A DNA stretch of 64,000 nt, from contig NZ_SCNV01000001.1 in NCBI RefSeq assembly GCF_005503145.1, positions 434,001-498,000 on the forward strand. The letters run 5' to 3'. The notes under the pieces were generated by a model. It was not told the origin of the DNA and did no database searches. It saw only the letters and a program-made list of their open reading frames with translations. Of the stretch, positions 18,738 to 27,096 are shown in pieces. Both the position numbers and the translations under genes were made by a program. Within the stretch, counting starts at the first letter, position 1; each line of letters opens with the position of its first letter. The DNA is from Burkholderia sp. 4M9327F10. GTDB taxonomy: Bacteria; Pseudomonadota; Gammaproteobacteria; Burkholderiales; Burkholderiaceae.

Positions 18738-19715
18738 TCAGAAGCGCAGCAACACCTTGCCCTTGCGGCCGGGCTTGTCGCTGGCGGCAGCGGCCTGTGC
18801 GACATCGTTCAGATCGAAGATGGCTTCAACCGGCAAACGCAGCTCGCCACTGGCGGCAAGACGCAGCAGGTCGCCGAACATGCGCGCCTTGTCGGCACTC
18901 GAAGTGTCCTCCGAGACCTTCTTCGCCCAGAAGCCTTTGACGGTGGCCTGCTTGAAGATGGCATCGCCGGAGCTCAGCCGCATCAGCTCCCCCGACATCG
19001 CGCCGAACGAAACCAGCGTGCCGCCTTCGCCCAGCAAGCTGAACAACTCTCCGCTCGCATCGCCGCCCACGGAATCGACAGCCGCAGCGAGCGGCGCGTC
19101 GCCGTGCAGCGCACGCACCCGGTCTTTCCAGCCCGCGCTTTCCGTCGATACCGCATTGCCGATCCCCACCTCGGCCAATTCCGCCACACCCGCATCGCGG
19201 CGCACCACATTGACGACATGGATGCCACGCGCGGCAGCCAGCATTGCGAGCGTTTTACCCACCGCCCCGTTCGCCGTGTTCTGCACGAACCATTGGCCCG
19301 GCTGGAGATGGAGATACTCCAGCAGCATCACCGCGCTCAGCGGCATGGCAATCAGCTGGCAGCCGGTTTCGTCGCTCACGCTATCGGGCAGCGGCACCAC
19401 AGCACCGGCAGGCGCGAGCACGTACTCGGCCCACGCCTCGTGCACGCCCGCGACAGCCACGCGCTGGCCGACTCGCACGTGCGCGACACCTTCACCCACC
19501 GCATCGATCACACCCGCCACCTCGCTGCCGGCCACCGCAGGCAACGGCGGCTTGTAGCCATAGTGCCCGCGGATCGTCCACAAGTCGTGGTTGTGAATCG
19601 GCGCGAGCGTGGCCTTGATGCGCACCTGTCCGGCACCGGGTTCCGGTGTCGGCCGTTCGCCAACAGTTAGGACTTCAGATGGATTGCCGAATGTTGTATG
19701 AATAGCGCTACGCAA
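18738..19715 (-). CDS. Zinc-type alcohol dehydrogenase / quinone oxidoreductase family protein
   Basis: 325 residues from a TTG at 19715, with AGAGGT seven bases upstream. MDR-superfamily architecture: an N-terminal GroES-like domain with 'GSEVAGVIDAVGEGV', then a Rossmann domain ('NTANGAVGKTLAMLAAARG'). It lacks the cysteine-rich structural zinc loop, so it fits the NADPH quinone-oxidoreductase (QOR/enoyl reductase-like) branch. It is the last gene of a TetR - DJ-1 - oxidoreductase operon with 55 bp spacing. Reduction of reactive quinones or enals is the likely role. Confidence 0.85.
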   Translation of the reverse strand: MRSAIHTTFGNPSEVLTVGERPTPEPGAGQVRIKATLAPIHNHDLWTIRGHYGYKPPLPAVAGSEVAGVIDAVGEGVAHVRVGQRVAVAGVHEAWAEYVLAPAGAVVPLPDSVSDETGCQLIAMPLSAVMLLEYLHLQPGQWFVQNTANGAVGKTLAMLAAARGIHVVNVVRRDAGVAELAEVGIGNAVSTESAGWKDRVRALHGDAPLAAAVDSVGGDASGELFSLLGEGGTLVSFGAMSGELMRLSSGDAIFKQATVKGFWAKKVSEDTSSADKARMFGDLLRLAASGELRLPVEAIFDLNDVAQAAAASDKPGRKGKVLLRF

Positions 19716-19770
19716 ATTGAACCTCTGCGGGGAAGGAGTTAAGGGATGACACCAGCACGGCCGTGAAGCC

Positions 19771-20457
19771 TTAGCGCTTCTCTTCGAGCAAGCCGAGCAA
19801 CGCCTCGGCCACGCCTTCGGATGACGCCGGATTTTGCCCCGTCACCAGCAGGCCATCCACAACCACATGGCGCTGCCAGTCCGCGCCTTTGGTGTAATGA
19901 GCACCAAGACGCTTGAATTCGTCCTCGACAAGAAACGGCACCACGTCGGTCAACTGCACCGCGGCTTCCTCGCTATTCGCGAAGCCCGTGACCTCTTTGC
20001 CCTTCACGAGCGGACTACCGTCCTTTGCCTTGACGTGACGCAGCGCGCCTGGCGCATGGCAGACCAGGCCGACTGGCTTGTTAGCCTGGTCGAACGCCTG
20101 GATCAGCGCGATCGAATCCGCGCTCTCGGCAAGGTCCCACAGCGGGCCGTGGCCGCCCGGATAGAACACGGCGTCGTAATCGGCTGCGCGCACTTCGGCA
20201 AGCCGTTTCGTATGAGCCAGTGCCGCTTGCGCGTCCTTGTCGGCCCTAAAGCGTTCGGTGGCCGGCGTTTGCGCATCCGGCTCATCGCTCTTCGGATCGA
20301 GCGGCGGCTGTCCGCCCGCGGGCGAGACGAGCGTAAGCGTGACGCCCGCATCCTTGAACGTGTAGTAAGGCGCCGCGAACTCTTCCAGCCAGAAACCGGT
20401 CGCCCTGCCTGTGTTGCCAAGGCGGTCGTGGGACGTGAGAACCATCAGGATGTTCAT
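19771..20457 (-). CDS. DJ-1/PfpI-family protein (Hsp31/glyoxalase III-like)
   Basis: 228 residues from 20457; AAGGA sits eight bases upstream of that ATG, too close to the in-frame ATG at 20463. The nucleophile elbow 'VGLVCHAPGAL' holds the catalytic Cys followed by His, with 'FYPGGHGPLWDL' before it. 'WLEEFAAPYYTFKDAGV' near the N terminus is typical of Hsp31-like type 1 glutamine amidotransferase proteins that handle methylglyoxal. It is encoded between a TetR regulator and a quinone-oxidoreductase-like enzyme, consistent with electrophile or carbonyl detoxification. Confidence 0.88.
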   Translation of the reverse strand: MNILMVLTSHDRLGNTGRATGFWLEEFAAPYYTFKDAGVTLTLVSPAGGQPPLDPKSDEPDAQTPATERFRADKDAQAALAHTKRLAEVRAADYDAVFYPGGHGPLWDLAESADSIALIQAFDQANKPVGLVCHAPGALRHVKAKDGSPLVKGKEVTGFANSEEAAVQLTDVVPFLVEDEFKRLGAHYTKGADWQRHVVVDGLLVTGQNPASSEGVAEALLGLLEEKR

Positions 20458-20516
20458 GTCCATCTTCCTTTAACGTATGACTGTTGCTCAAAGGAACCGC
20501 GCAACGCGCGGCCGTG

Positions 20517-21119
20517 TCATGCACTGCGCAACATGTTCTGGGTGACCGACATGGCATGCGCAAGTGCGCCCCCATCTCTACGCAGCTTCGTCACGAGAGC
20601 AGCGCCGAGCCACAACTGATACAGCGTCTGGGCAAGCTCGCGCGCGTCGAGTGCGGGCGAGAGCGAGCCGTCCCTGCCCCCCTCCTCGATCAGCGCCGCA
20701 ATCCGCTCGATCAGCCGCTGCACGCCGTCGCGCAATACGACACGCATGTCATCGGAGAGGTCGGCCACTTCGGCGCTGAGCTTCACCACCAGACATTTGT
20801 CCGGACAGTCGGCCTCCAGCTGCTCGCGTTGCCACTCGCTCCAGTAGAGCAGCAGCTTGTCGCGCGCGTTGACCTCGCCGCCCCCGAACAGTTGATCGAG
20901 GCGCTGCGCATAATCAGTGACGTATTGCTCCAGCAACTCGCGGCCGTACTGCTCTTTCGAACCGAAGTAGTGATAGAACGAGCCCTTTGGAACATCGGCC
21001 GTCTTGAGGATTTCGTTGAGACCGACTGCGACGAAGCCTCGATGAGTAATCAATGCCCTGCCGGAATCGAGGATGTGGCGGCGGACTTGCGGGTGGCTGG
21101 ATCTCATGGTGGCGCTCAT
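20517..21119 (-). CDS. TetR/AcrR-family transcriptional regulator (NemR-like)
   Basis: 200 residues; an alternative start is 21107. The N-terminal helix-turn-helix includes 'VGLNEILKTADVPKGSFYHYFGSKEQYG', typical of the NemR/AcrR branch. The C-terminal ligand domain has 'ADCPDKCLVV', with two closely spaced cysteines that could sense electrophiles. It leads an operon with a DJ-1 protein and an MDR oxidoreductase. A perfect-armed TAGAC/GTCTA palindrome 12 bp upstream of the start is the probable operator, so the whole operon is probably self-repressed. Confidence 0.9.
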   Translation of the reverse strand: MSATMRSSHPQVRRHILDSGRALITHRGFVAVGLNEILKTADVPKGSFYHYFGSKEQYGRELLEQYVTDYAQRLDQLFGGGEVNARDKLLLYWSEWQREQLEADCPDKCLVVKLSAEVADLSDDMRVVLRDGVQRLIERIAALIEEGGRDGSLSPALDARELAQTLYQLWLGAALVTKLRRDGGALAHAMSVTQNMLRSA

Positions 21120-21131
21120 TCTCCAGCAAAG

Positions 21132-21146
21132 TAGACCAGTCGTCTA
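21132..21146. promoter_or_regulatory. Operator candidate for the TetR/NemR-like regulator
   Basis: TAGACCAGTCGTCTA has perfect 5-bp arms (TAGAC/GTCTA) around a 5-bp centre and lies just upstream of the regulator gene. E. coli NemR binds a TAGAC-type palindrome in the nemRA promoter, so this is a strong positional and motif match. Confidence 0.65.
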
Positions 21147-21254
21147 GTAAACGGCCCGAGAGGCCTTATCGCTTGTATGGAGAAGGATGCGACTGCGCCC
21201 GGTGGTTGGTTTGGCGCAACACCGCCCGTCGTGCGCGCCGCAACGAACCCGTTG

Positions 21255-21515
21255 CTATAGCTCCGGATTGGCCAGATCAGCGGCGACGATATGCTCGCCG
21301 TACACCTGCGCAGCGGCCAGCGCCTCGACTTTGGTCGGATAGGGTCCGAGTTCAGGCGCACCGTCGAACGGAAACAACAACTTGCCGTCGGTCTTGCGAA
21401 CCACGCTCAACACCCCGAAAAAACGCCGATAGCCGGCGAGGCGCGACGACGCCGTCACCTTGAAGTCGCTCTCCGATTGCGCCGGGACGCTTGGAATGAA
21501 TGCGGATTGGCTCAT
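21255..21515 (-). CDS. Small conserved protein, DUF6723-like
   Basis: 86 residues from the ATG at 21515 (MSQSAF). 'SRLAGYRRFFGVLSVVRKTDGKLLFPFDGAPE' region followed by 'YPTKVEALAAAQVYGEHIVAADLANPE' resembles a small Burkholderiaceae family of unknown function that I associate with DUF6723. It is soluble, with no signal peptide. It is divergent from csp copy 1 across about 240 bp. The ribosome-binding site is weak. Confidence 0.6.
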   Translation of the reverse strand: MSQSAFIPSVPAQSESDFKVTASSRLAGYRRFFGVLSVVRKTDGKLLFPFDGAPELGPYPTKVEALAAAQVYGEHIVAADLANPEL

Positions 21516-21757
21516 ACGGTTAACCAATCAGTACGTTTCCCTGCACCGCGCCCCCAGGCAGCAGGTGCTTTCCCCCCGCAATACATTACATTTTCACAAC
21601 GTAATTTACCCATTATTTGATCAATTAGAACGCGATACTGAGACATGGTGATTGGCAGGTTTGTTATCAGCGTGGTACAAAGGCATTCTTCGCGGTCGGT
21701 CGCGGGGCGAAGACGCGGCAAACGCGGACGCGACATTTAAATTGAATGGATTGAAAA

Positions 21758-21961
21758 ATGGCAACCGGTATTGTGAAGTGGTTCAATGATGCAAAGGGTT
21801 TTGGTTTCATTACGCCTGATGGCGGCGGTGAAGACCTGTTCGCGCATTTCTCTGAAGTCCAGGGAAGCGGCTTCAAGTCGCTGCAAGAAAACCAGAAGGT
21901 CAGCTTCGAAGTGAAGCAGGGCCCGAAGGGTAAGCAAGCGGCAAACATCACGCCGCTGTAA
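21758..21961 (+). CDS. cspA: Cold-shock protein (CspA family), copy 1
   Basis: 67 residues, a single cold-shock domain. RNP1 'KGFGFITP' and RNP2-like 'DLFAHFSEV' motifs carry the aromatic residues that bind single-stranded nucleic acid. The leader of at least 150-240 bp upstream fits the long 5' untranslated regions of csp genes. The protein differs from copy 2 (33053-33256) at one residue only (Ile5 here, Thr5 there). A strong intrinsic terminator follows within 30 bp, so it is monocistronic. Confidence 0.95.
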   Translation: MATGIVKWFNDAKGFGFITPDGGGEDLFAHFSEVQGSGFKSLQENQKVSFEVKQGPKGKQAANITPL

Positions 21962-21989
21962 CAGGCCGGAACAACCGTTCCCCCTTGCT

Positions 21990-22023
21990 GCAAATGGCCC
22001 GCCTCGGCGGGCCATTTGCTTTT
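21990..22023 (+). terminator. Intrinsic terminator of csp copy 1
   Basis: Perfect 14-bp arms GCAAATGGCCCGCC / GGCGGGCCATTTGC (21990-22003 and 22006-22019) are followed by TTTT. Confidence 0.85.
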
Positions 22024-22074
22024 ATGTGCTTTTGCAGGCCTGAAACGGCCATGCCCAGCAACGCTGCGCGCGGC

Positions 22075-22785
22075 TCAAAGCTCCAGCAATGCCGTTTTCA
22101 TCCAGTCGTGCACGGCGTGGCTCAGCTCCTGCTGCGAGACGTCGCGAGACGAAAACTCCGGGCCGACGACAACCCGAATATGCCCCTTGCTGACCGGCCA
22201 TCCCTTCGCCGGCCAGACTTTGCCGGCGTTGTGCACCACCGGAACGACCGGCGCGCCGGTCGCGCAAGCGAGACGAACACCGCCCGATGTCAGCCGCAGC
22301 GGCGCGTCGTGCGGCACACGAGTGCCCTCCGGAAAGATCACGACCACATCGCCCTTGGCGAGCCGCTCGGCACAGTCCTGCGTGACCGCCTGATGCGCCT
22401 GGCGCGGTGAACCCCGGTTCAGGCTGACCATATCGAGGCCGCGCAGCACCCAGCCGAAGAACGGAATGCGCAGCAGATCCTCCTTGAACACGAAACTGAC
22501 ACGCCGTGGAAACAGCGCGAGAAATGCGAGTGTTTCCCACGTCGATTCGTGGCGGCACAACAGGATGGACGGCCCAGGCGGAAGATGCTCGAGCCCTTCA
22601 ACCGAACAGGTGACGCCGGGCAGCCAGCGCATCCATGCAACCATTGCACGACACCATTGCGCCGCCAGCCAGTAGCGCCCGGAGCGGCCGGCAAAAGGGA
22701 ACAGCAGCAGGATCAGCGCCGAATAGACCGTACCGCTGCCGAGCAGGCAGACAATGAAAAGCCATTTGATGAACTTGGAATACAT
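22075..22785 (-). CDS. plsC: 1-acyl-sn-glycerol-3-phosphate acyltransferase (PlsC family)
   Basis: 236 residues. A hydrophobic N-terminal anchor is followed by the acyltransferase motif 'CRHESTWET' (HX4E in place of the textbook HX4D, as in related neisserial/burkholderial enzymes), 'FKEDLLRIPFFGW', 'FPEGTR' and 'VPVVHNAG'. It transfers an acyl chain to lysophosphatidic acid at the inner membrane, making phosphatidic acid. It stands alone on the minus strand, separated by about 270 bp from the divergent response-regulator gene. Confidence 0.9.
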   Translation of the reverse strand: MYSKFIKWLFIVCLLGSGTVYSALILLLFPFAGRSGRYWLAAQWCRAMVAWMRWLPGVTCSVEGLEHLPPGPSILLCRHESTWETLAFLALFPRRVSFVFKEDLLRIPFFGWVLRGLDMVSLNRGSPRQAHQAVTQDCAERLAKGDVVVIFPEGTRVPHDAPLRLTSGGVRLACATGAPVVPVVHNAGKVWPAKGWPVSKGHIRVVVGPEFSSRDVSQQELSHAVHDWMKTALLEL

Positions 22786-23058
22786 GAAGAGCCGAGTGAA
22801 TAAACAATGAAGCCGCGAGCGAGTACGTCGCCGCCCTCACCTCACACTGTACCGTCTCACGCGCGGCGCTACCAGCATTGCGCCTAAGCCCGCTCGCTCG
22901 TTGCAAAACGATTAAAAACACTTAATCCGCCTGGCGACGCCAGGTTACAAGCACGCAGCGATGATAGCGAGGTGAGCCACTCAATCGTCCGCGCTGGAGG
23001 TGACCAGCGCGATGCGTGCCGGTTCGACTCACGCCCCTGCTACTTGCGCGTATGAACC

Positions 23059-23733
23059 ATGCCCAAAGTTCTTTCTGTAGAAGACGACGAATTGATGATC
23101 CAGGAGATCCTGAGTTCGCTCTCCGGATCCGGCTATGAGGTCGACGTCGCGCGTTGCGGACGCGACGGCATCGCCAGAATCATGGCGTTTCCCTACGACC
23201 TCGTCACGCTGGACCGCACACTTCCGGATCTGGACGGTTTGACGATCCTCGCCGCCATGCGCGATGTGGGCATCGACACGCCCGTGCTGCTGGTCAGTTC
23301 CATGTCGAATGTCGATGAACGTGTGCGCGGCTTGAGGGCAGGCGGTGACGACTATCTGACCAAACCGTTTGCACGCGAAGAGATGGTCGCGCGCGCCGAA
23401 GTGCTGCTAAGACGCAAGGCGCCGGCGCCCCATGCCGAAACCCGCCTGCGGGTCGGCGAACTCGAGCTGGATCTGCTCAAGCGCAAAGCCACTCATCACG
23501 GCGAGGCCCTCGAGCTTCAGCCAACCGAACTCAAGCTGCTCGAATACATGATGCGTCATCCGGGTCAGGTGCTCACACGCACGATGATTTTCGAAGGCGT
23601 TTGGGGCTGCCGCTTCGATCCGGGCACCAACCTCATCGACGTTCACGTAGGACGCCTGCGCAAGAAAGTCAGCGCGGCCGGAGAGTATCCACAGATCCGC
23701 ACCGTCAGGGGATCCGGCTACATTCTTGGCTAG
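23059..23733 (+). CDS. OmpR/PhoB-family response regulator without an adjacent kinase
   Basis: 224 residues. The receiver domain (1-115) has the acidic pair 'VEDDE', phospho-acceptor Asp in 'LDRTLPDLDG', Ser in 'LLVSSMS' and Lys in 'YLTKPF', all intact. The C-terminal winged helix (130-224) contains 'ELQPTELKLLEYMMRHPGQV' and 'DVHVGRLRKKV'. No kinase gene is fused or cotranscribed. The nearest kinase, 1.6 kb away, sits in an operon with a regulator whose receiver is degenerate, so this protein might be that kinase's real phosphorylation target. That pairing is inference. Confidence 0.9.
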   Translation: MPKVLSVEDDELMIQEILSSLSGSGYEVDVARCGRDGIARIMAFPYDLVTLDRTLPDLDGLTILAAMRDVGIDTPVLLVSSMSNVDERVRGLRAGGDDYLTKPFAREEMVARAEVLLRRKAPAPHAETRLRVGELELDLLKRKATHHGEALELQPTELKLLEYMMRHPGQVLTRTMIFEGVWGCRFDPGTNLIDVHVGRLRKKVSAAGEYPQIRTVRGSGYILG

Positions 23734-23877
23734 GCGTTGCATCAGATTAAAAATCTCTTCACCTTCATGCTCGCGTTGCGATAGGCCTACCTCTCTATTC
23801 TGCTTCTTACCGAGACGCGCATCGCGTCAAGCGGTACAACCCAGGTCCCAACCCATCGTTCGCATGAAGGAGCAATC

Positions 23878-24147
23878 ATGAAAGTCATTCACATCGCCGC
23901 ATTGCTTGGCATTCTCGCAACCGGCACGGCCTTTGCGCAAAGCAACCCGGCCACGGCCGCTACGGCTAACGACACGTCGACTACCGTCGCCATGTCGAAC
24001 GCCACGCCGCAAGACGGCGCGTGGGTGCCGCCGTATGGACAGGCCATCGCCCCGAAAACCCGCGCCCAGGTCTACGGCGAACTCGTCCAGGCAGAAAAGG
24101 ACGGCCAGCTCAATTACCTGAACAGCGTCGTGTACGCGCATCCTTAA
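23878..24147 (+). CDS. DUF4148-type exported small protein, copy 1
   Basis: 89 residues with a clear signal peptide (basic start, hydrophobic run to 'GTAFAQ'). The mature part ends with 'KTRAQVYGELVQAEKDGQLNYL', the DUF4148 hallmark found in many tandem copies in Burkholderia. It is probably periplasmic; the function is unknown. AAGGAG precedes the ATG. A paralogue lies 142 bp downstream on the same strand. Confidence 0.85.
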   Translation: MKVIHIAALLGILATGTAFAQSNPATAATANDTSTTVAMSNATPQDGAWVPPYGQAIAPKTRAQVYGELVQAEKDGQLNYLNSVVYAHP

Positions 24148-24289
24148 GCGCTTCGCGGAACACGCGTCGTCGAATCTCATGGGTCGCGCGAGGCGGGCTG
24201 CTGAATTGCTCTCTAGCCTGCTCGCCCCCATCGGCGGCGTCCCGCGGCGCGGGCCGCCCACCCCAGTTTTCGCTACCGAGGAGTCCATC

Positions 24290-24562
24290 ATGAAGATCGT
24301 CATGCTGGCAGCACTCATCAGCCTTGCGGCTAGCACCAGCGCATTTGCCCAGACCGCTACCGGATCGAACAACCCGCAGCCGGGATCCGCCAACCCCAGC
24401 TTCACCACTGCCTCGAGCACCGACGCATCCGGACAGTGGGTCGCGCCCTATGGCCAGCCAGTCGCCGCCAGGAGCCGCGCGCAGGTGTACAGGAGTCTGG
24501 TGAAAGCAGAGCGGGATGGTCAGCTCTCCTATCTGGACAGCACGCTATATGCGCATCATTGA
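24290..24562 (+). CDS. DUF4148-type exported small protein, copy 2
   Basis: 90 residues, starting at 24290 after GAGGAG. The signal peptide ends around 'TSAFAQ'. The mature region shares the 'GQWVAPYGQPVAARSRAQVYRSL' region and 'DGQLSYLDST' pattern with copy 1. The two are clearly a tandem duplication with diverged middle sections. It faces a response-regulator gene convergently, with a hairpin between. Confidence 0.85.
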   Translation: MKIVMLAALISLAASTSAFAQTATGSNNPQPGSANPSFTTASSTDASGQWVAPYGQPVAARSRAQVYRSLVKAERDGQLSYLDSTLYAHH

Positions 24563-24591
24563 AACGGTACCTGCATAATCCGCCTCGCCTG

Positions 24592-24638
24592 GCGTTCGTG
24601 CCCGCTTCGCATGCGGGTGGGCAATCGCAAGGCGAGGC
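24592..24638. terminator. Nested stem-loop between convergent genes
   Basis: GCCTCGCCT (24592-24600) pairs with AGGCGAGGC (24630-24638). Inside it, CCCGC (24601-24605) pairs with GCGGG (24613-24617). It lies between the ends of two convergent genes and could stop transcription both ways, though a long T-run is absent. Confidence 0.45.
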
Positions 24639-24646
24639 CGCGCCGC

Positions 24647-25327
24647 TTAGCGCGAGGCCAACTGATAGCCGTAGCGGCTAATGGTTTCCACTCTCGCCCT
24701 GAAGCCATGTGTCTCCAGCTTGCGCCGCAGGCGCGACACCACCAGGTTGACACTGGAGGGGTCGACATCCTCCTTGTCCGGCCACGCATAGCGGATCAAC
24801 TGATCTCTCGCCACAGGCGCATTCGCCTGGCGCAACAAACACTCAATCAGCAGATACTCGCGCTTGGTCATCAATGCGCGCCTGCCGTCTTCAACCAGAT
24901 CGCGCGTTAGCGGGTCCAGTCGCAGCGAAAGCACATGGGCCGACGGTTGCGCAGAGCGTGCCAGCGACGCACGATGCAACGCCAGCAGGCGCTCCTGCAT
25001 CTCGAGAAACGAATACGGTTGTACAAAGCAGGCATCCGCGCCGGCGCGCAGCACGCGCGCGCGATCCTGCGAGGTACCGTTGACGAGCGCCACGATCACC
25101 GCGGGCGCACGCGGCAAGCGGGCCAGTTCGGGCAAGGCGTCAAAGAGCGCGGTCATCAGGACGATGCCCACGGCGGAAATCACGATCGCATCGAATTCTT
25201 CGTGCGCCGCAAGGTAAAGGGCATAGCGCAGGTTGTCCGCTGCATGCACGCTGTGCGCGCTTTCCCTAAACGCCTTGTGTAGGTAAACCGTCTCCGCCTC
25301 GGAGGACGAAACCAGCAGGATTCTCAT
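24647..25327 (-). CDS. OmpR-family regulator with a degenerate receiver domain
   Basis: 226 residues. The C-terminal winged helix is normal ('LMTKREYLLIECLLRQANAPV', 'VNLVVSRLRRKLETHG', 'RYGYQL'). The receiver keeps the fold pattern but has lost its chemistry: 'VSSSEAE' replaces the acidic pair, 'AIVISAVG' has Ser where the phospho-acceptor Asp belongs, and 'CFVQPYS' has Gln where Lys belongs. It therefore cannot be phosphorylated conventionally. It is encoded 13 bp downstream of a complete histidine kinase gene, which makes the loss more striking. Confidence 0.87.
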   Translation of the reverse strand: MRILLVSSSEAETVYLHKAFRESAHSVHAADNLRYALYLAAHEEFDAIVISAVGIVLMTALFDALPELARLPRAPAVIVALVNGTSQDRARVLRAGADACFVQPYSFLEMQERLLALHRASLARSAQPSAHVLSLRLDPLTRDLVEDGRRALMTKREYLLIECLLRQANAPVARDQLIRYAWPDKEDVDPSSVNLVVSRLRRKLETHGFRARVETISRYGYQLASR

Positions 25328-25340
25328 CTAAGCCTATGAC

Positions 25341-26804
25341 CTACTGCAGGTTGTGTGGCCAGCAATCGATGGTGATGGTCGTGCCGCGATCTTCGCCGCC
25401 AATATGCAGCTCGAAGTCGTGCAGCCGGATGACGGCCGAGACAATACCCAGTCCGAGGCCAGTGCCCGGCACATCGCGCGTCTGTTCGACGCGATAGAAG
25501 CGGTTGAGGACCGCGTTGCGCTCGCTGACCGGAATGCCCGGTCCGTTATCGGCGATCACCAGTTGCGGCCCGGCCCGCCCTGCATGCAGCTCGACGCTGA
25601 CATCGCCGCCTTGCGGGGCAAACTTGATCGCATTGTCGAGCAGGTTGCTGAATGCCTCGAACAGCAAGGCGCGGTCCGCATGAACCGGTTCGACCGCTTC
25701 GATGCGCGACGCCAATACGATCGCTCTCTCCTCGGCAAGCGGCTGATACAGGTCACACAGTTCGTCGACGAGCGTCTGCAAGGCCACCTCATCGAAGCCG
25801 CTGCGCCGCTGCAATGCGCCGATTTCCGAAATGCGCAGCATCGCGCCGAAGCGTTCGAGAATCGAATCGGCTTCCGCCCGTGCATTGGCAAGCAGTGCGT
25901 TAGCGGGTTCATCGCCGCCCATGCGCACGCGTTCGGCAAGATTCGCCAGTTGCAGGCGCATGCGTACCAGCGGTGTGCGCAGATCGTGTGCAATGCCGTC
26001 GCACGCACCCTTGACCTCGTTCATCAAACGCTCCACTTCGTCGAGCATGTGATTGACGAGGTGGCACAGCATGTCCAGTTCGTCGCGGCCGCCGGTCGGC
26101 AAGCGTTGTGCAAGATCGCCGTTGGCGATGCGCGTCGTCACGCGCCGCATGGCCGTGACACGGCGCATCTGGTGCAGACTGAGCAACAAGCCGGTAGCAA
26201 GACTGAGAACGAGGCATAGCAAGCCGCCGCCGATCAGCGCCTTGGTCAATTCCTCGCGCACGTGCCGCACGTCGGCGAGGCTGCGGCCGATCACGAGCTT
26301 GACGCCGTTGTCGCGCGTCTCCCCCATCACCCGTACCGTGGGCATCGAAGGGTTGTCCGCCAGCACAAGCGTGCGGCCAGTCGACGCACTATGCGATTCG
26401 CCCGCCTGATCCAGCTTCAGACCAGGCGGCATGGCGACGATATCTCCTGCGAGACGATGTCCGTCTGGCGCAAACAGGCCGTAGTAATTCGAGTGCCCAT
26501 TCTCGTGTTCGAGCCTGCGGCCAATCACGAGAGCGACCTGATCGTCGCTTTTCGAATCGAAATAGCGCATCTGCCAGCGAATCCCGCTGTCGGCCTCGCG
26601 CTCCATTGCCGCGCCCACCGAATACTCGAGAAAACCCAGCAAGGCCATGAAACACAGCGAAAAGATCGCGGCGTAAGCGGAGAGCCATCTAAAGGTTGTC
26701 GTATGCCAGCGCTGGTCCGAACGGGGCGTTGAAGGCATATGCTGGGTGTCGGTGGAGATCGTCGTTCCCCGTACCTTGCCAAATTCCAGAGCGGACACCG
26801 TCAT
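25341..26804 (-). CDS. Sensor histidine kinase
   Basis: 487 residues. Transmembrane segments at about 40-62 and 188-210 flank a periplasmic sensor region of some 125 residues, then a HAMP linker. The H-box is 'GIAHDLRTPL', His near 274; N-box 'LLDNAIKFAP'; G boxes 'IADNGPGIP' and 'GTGLGLGIV'. This is a class-I, EnvZ/QseC-like kinase. GAGGAG precedes the ATG. It is cotranscribed with a regulator that lacks all phosphorylation residues, so the phosphotransfer partner may be elsewhere, for example the intact regulator at 23059-23733. Confidence 0.9.
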   Translation of the reverse strand: MTVSALEFGKVRGTTISTDTQHMPSTPRSDQRWHTTTFRWLSAYAAIFSLCFMALLGFLEYSVGAAMEREADSGIRWQMRYFDSKSDDQVALVIGRRLEHENGHSNYYGLFAPDGHRLAGDIVAMPPGLKLDQAGESHSASTGRTLVLADNPSMPTVRVMGETRDNGVKLVIGRSLADVRHVREELTKALIGGGLLCLVLSLATGLLLSLHQMRRVTAMRRVTTRIANGDLAQRLPTGGRDELDMLCHLVNHMLDEVERLMNEVKGACDGIAHDLRTPLVRMRLQLANLAERVRMGGDEPANALLANARAEADSILERFGAMLRISEIGALQRRSGFDEVALQTLVDELCDLYQPLAEERAIVLASRIEAVEPVHADRALLFEAFSNLLDNAIKFAPQGGDVSVELHAGRAGPQLVIADNGPGIPVSERNAVLNRFYRVEQTRDVPGTGLGLGIVSAVIRLHDFELHIGGEDRGTTITIDCWPHNLQ

Positions 26805-27036
26805 CGGCTCCTCGCTTGTTGATGCGTTAAGAACGTGAGCCTGATCGGCTTGGTTTCGGCATCATAGCCCTGCGTGAATAAATACCGGGCGGCACAAAGA
26901 TGAAAAACCCGTCACTTTGATGTGCATTGGATGAAACACCAAGACATGTTCTTTACAGCGAGCCTTCTGAGTCCTATTGAACGGAAACAAAGCAAGCGAA
27001 TCGAATCAGAATAACCGCTAAAACACGCAATAGTAA

Positions 27037-27069
27037 AAAAACACGGGCCGCAATGCGGCCCGTGTTTTC
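27037..27069. terminator. Bidirectional intrinsic terminator after the porin gene
   Basis: ACACGGGCCGC / GCGGCCCGTGT form a perfect 11-bp stem with an AAT loop (27041-27065), flanked by A-tract and T-tract. On the minus strand it terminates the porin transcript. Confidence 0.85.
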
Positions 27070-27096
27070 CGGTGCTGAAGCTAAAGCGCGTTGGCT

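Noticed and set aside
24647..25327. The degenerate regulator as a pseudogene
   Set aside because: The frame is intact, the DNA-binding domain is well preserved, and it is spaced 13 bp from the kinase gene. It looks like a functional atypical regulator and not a decayed gene.
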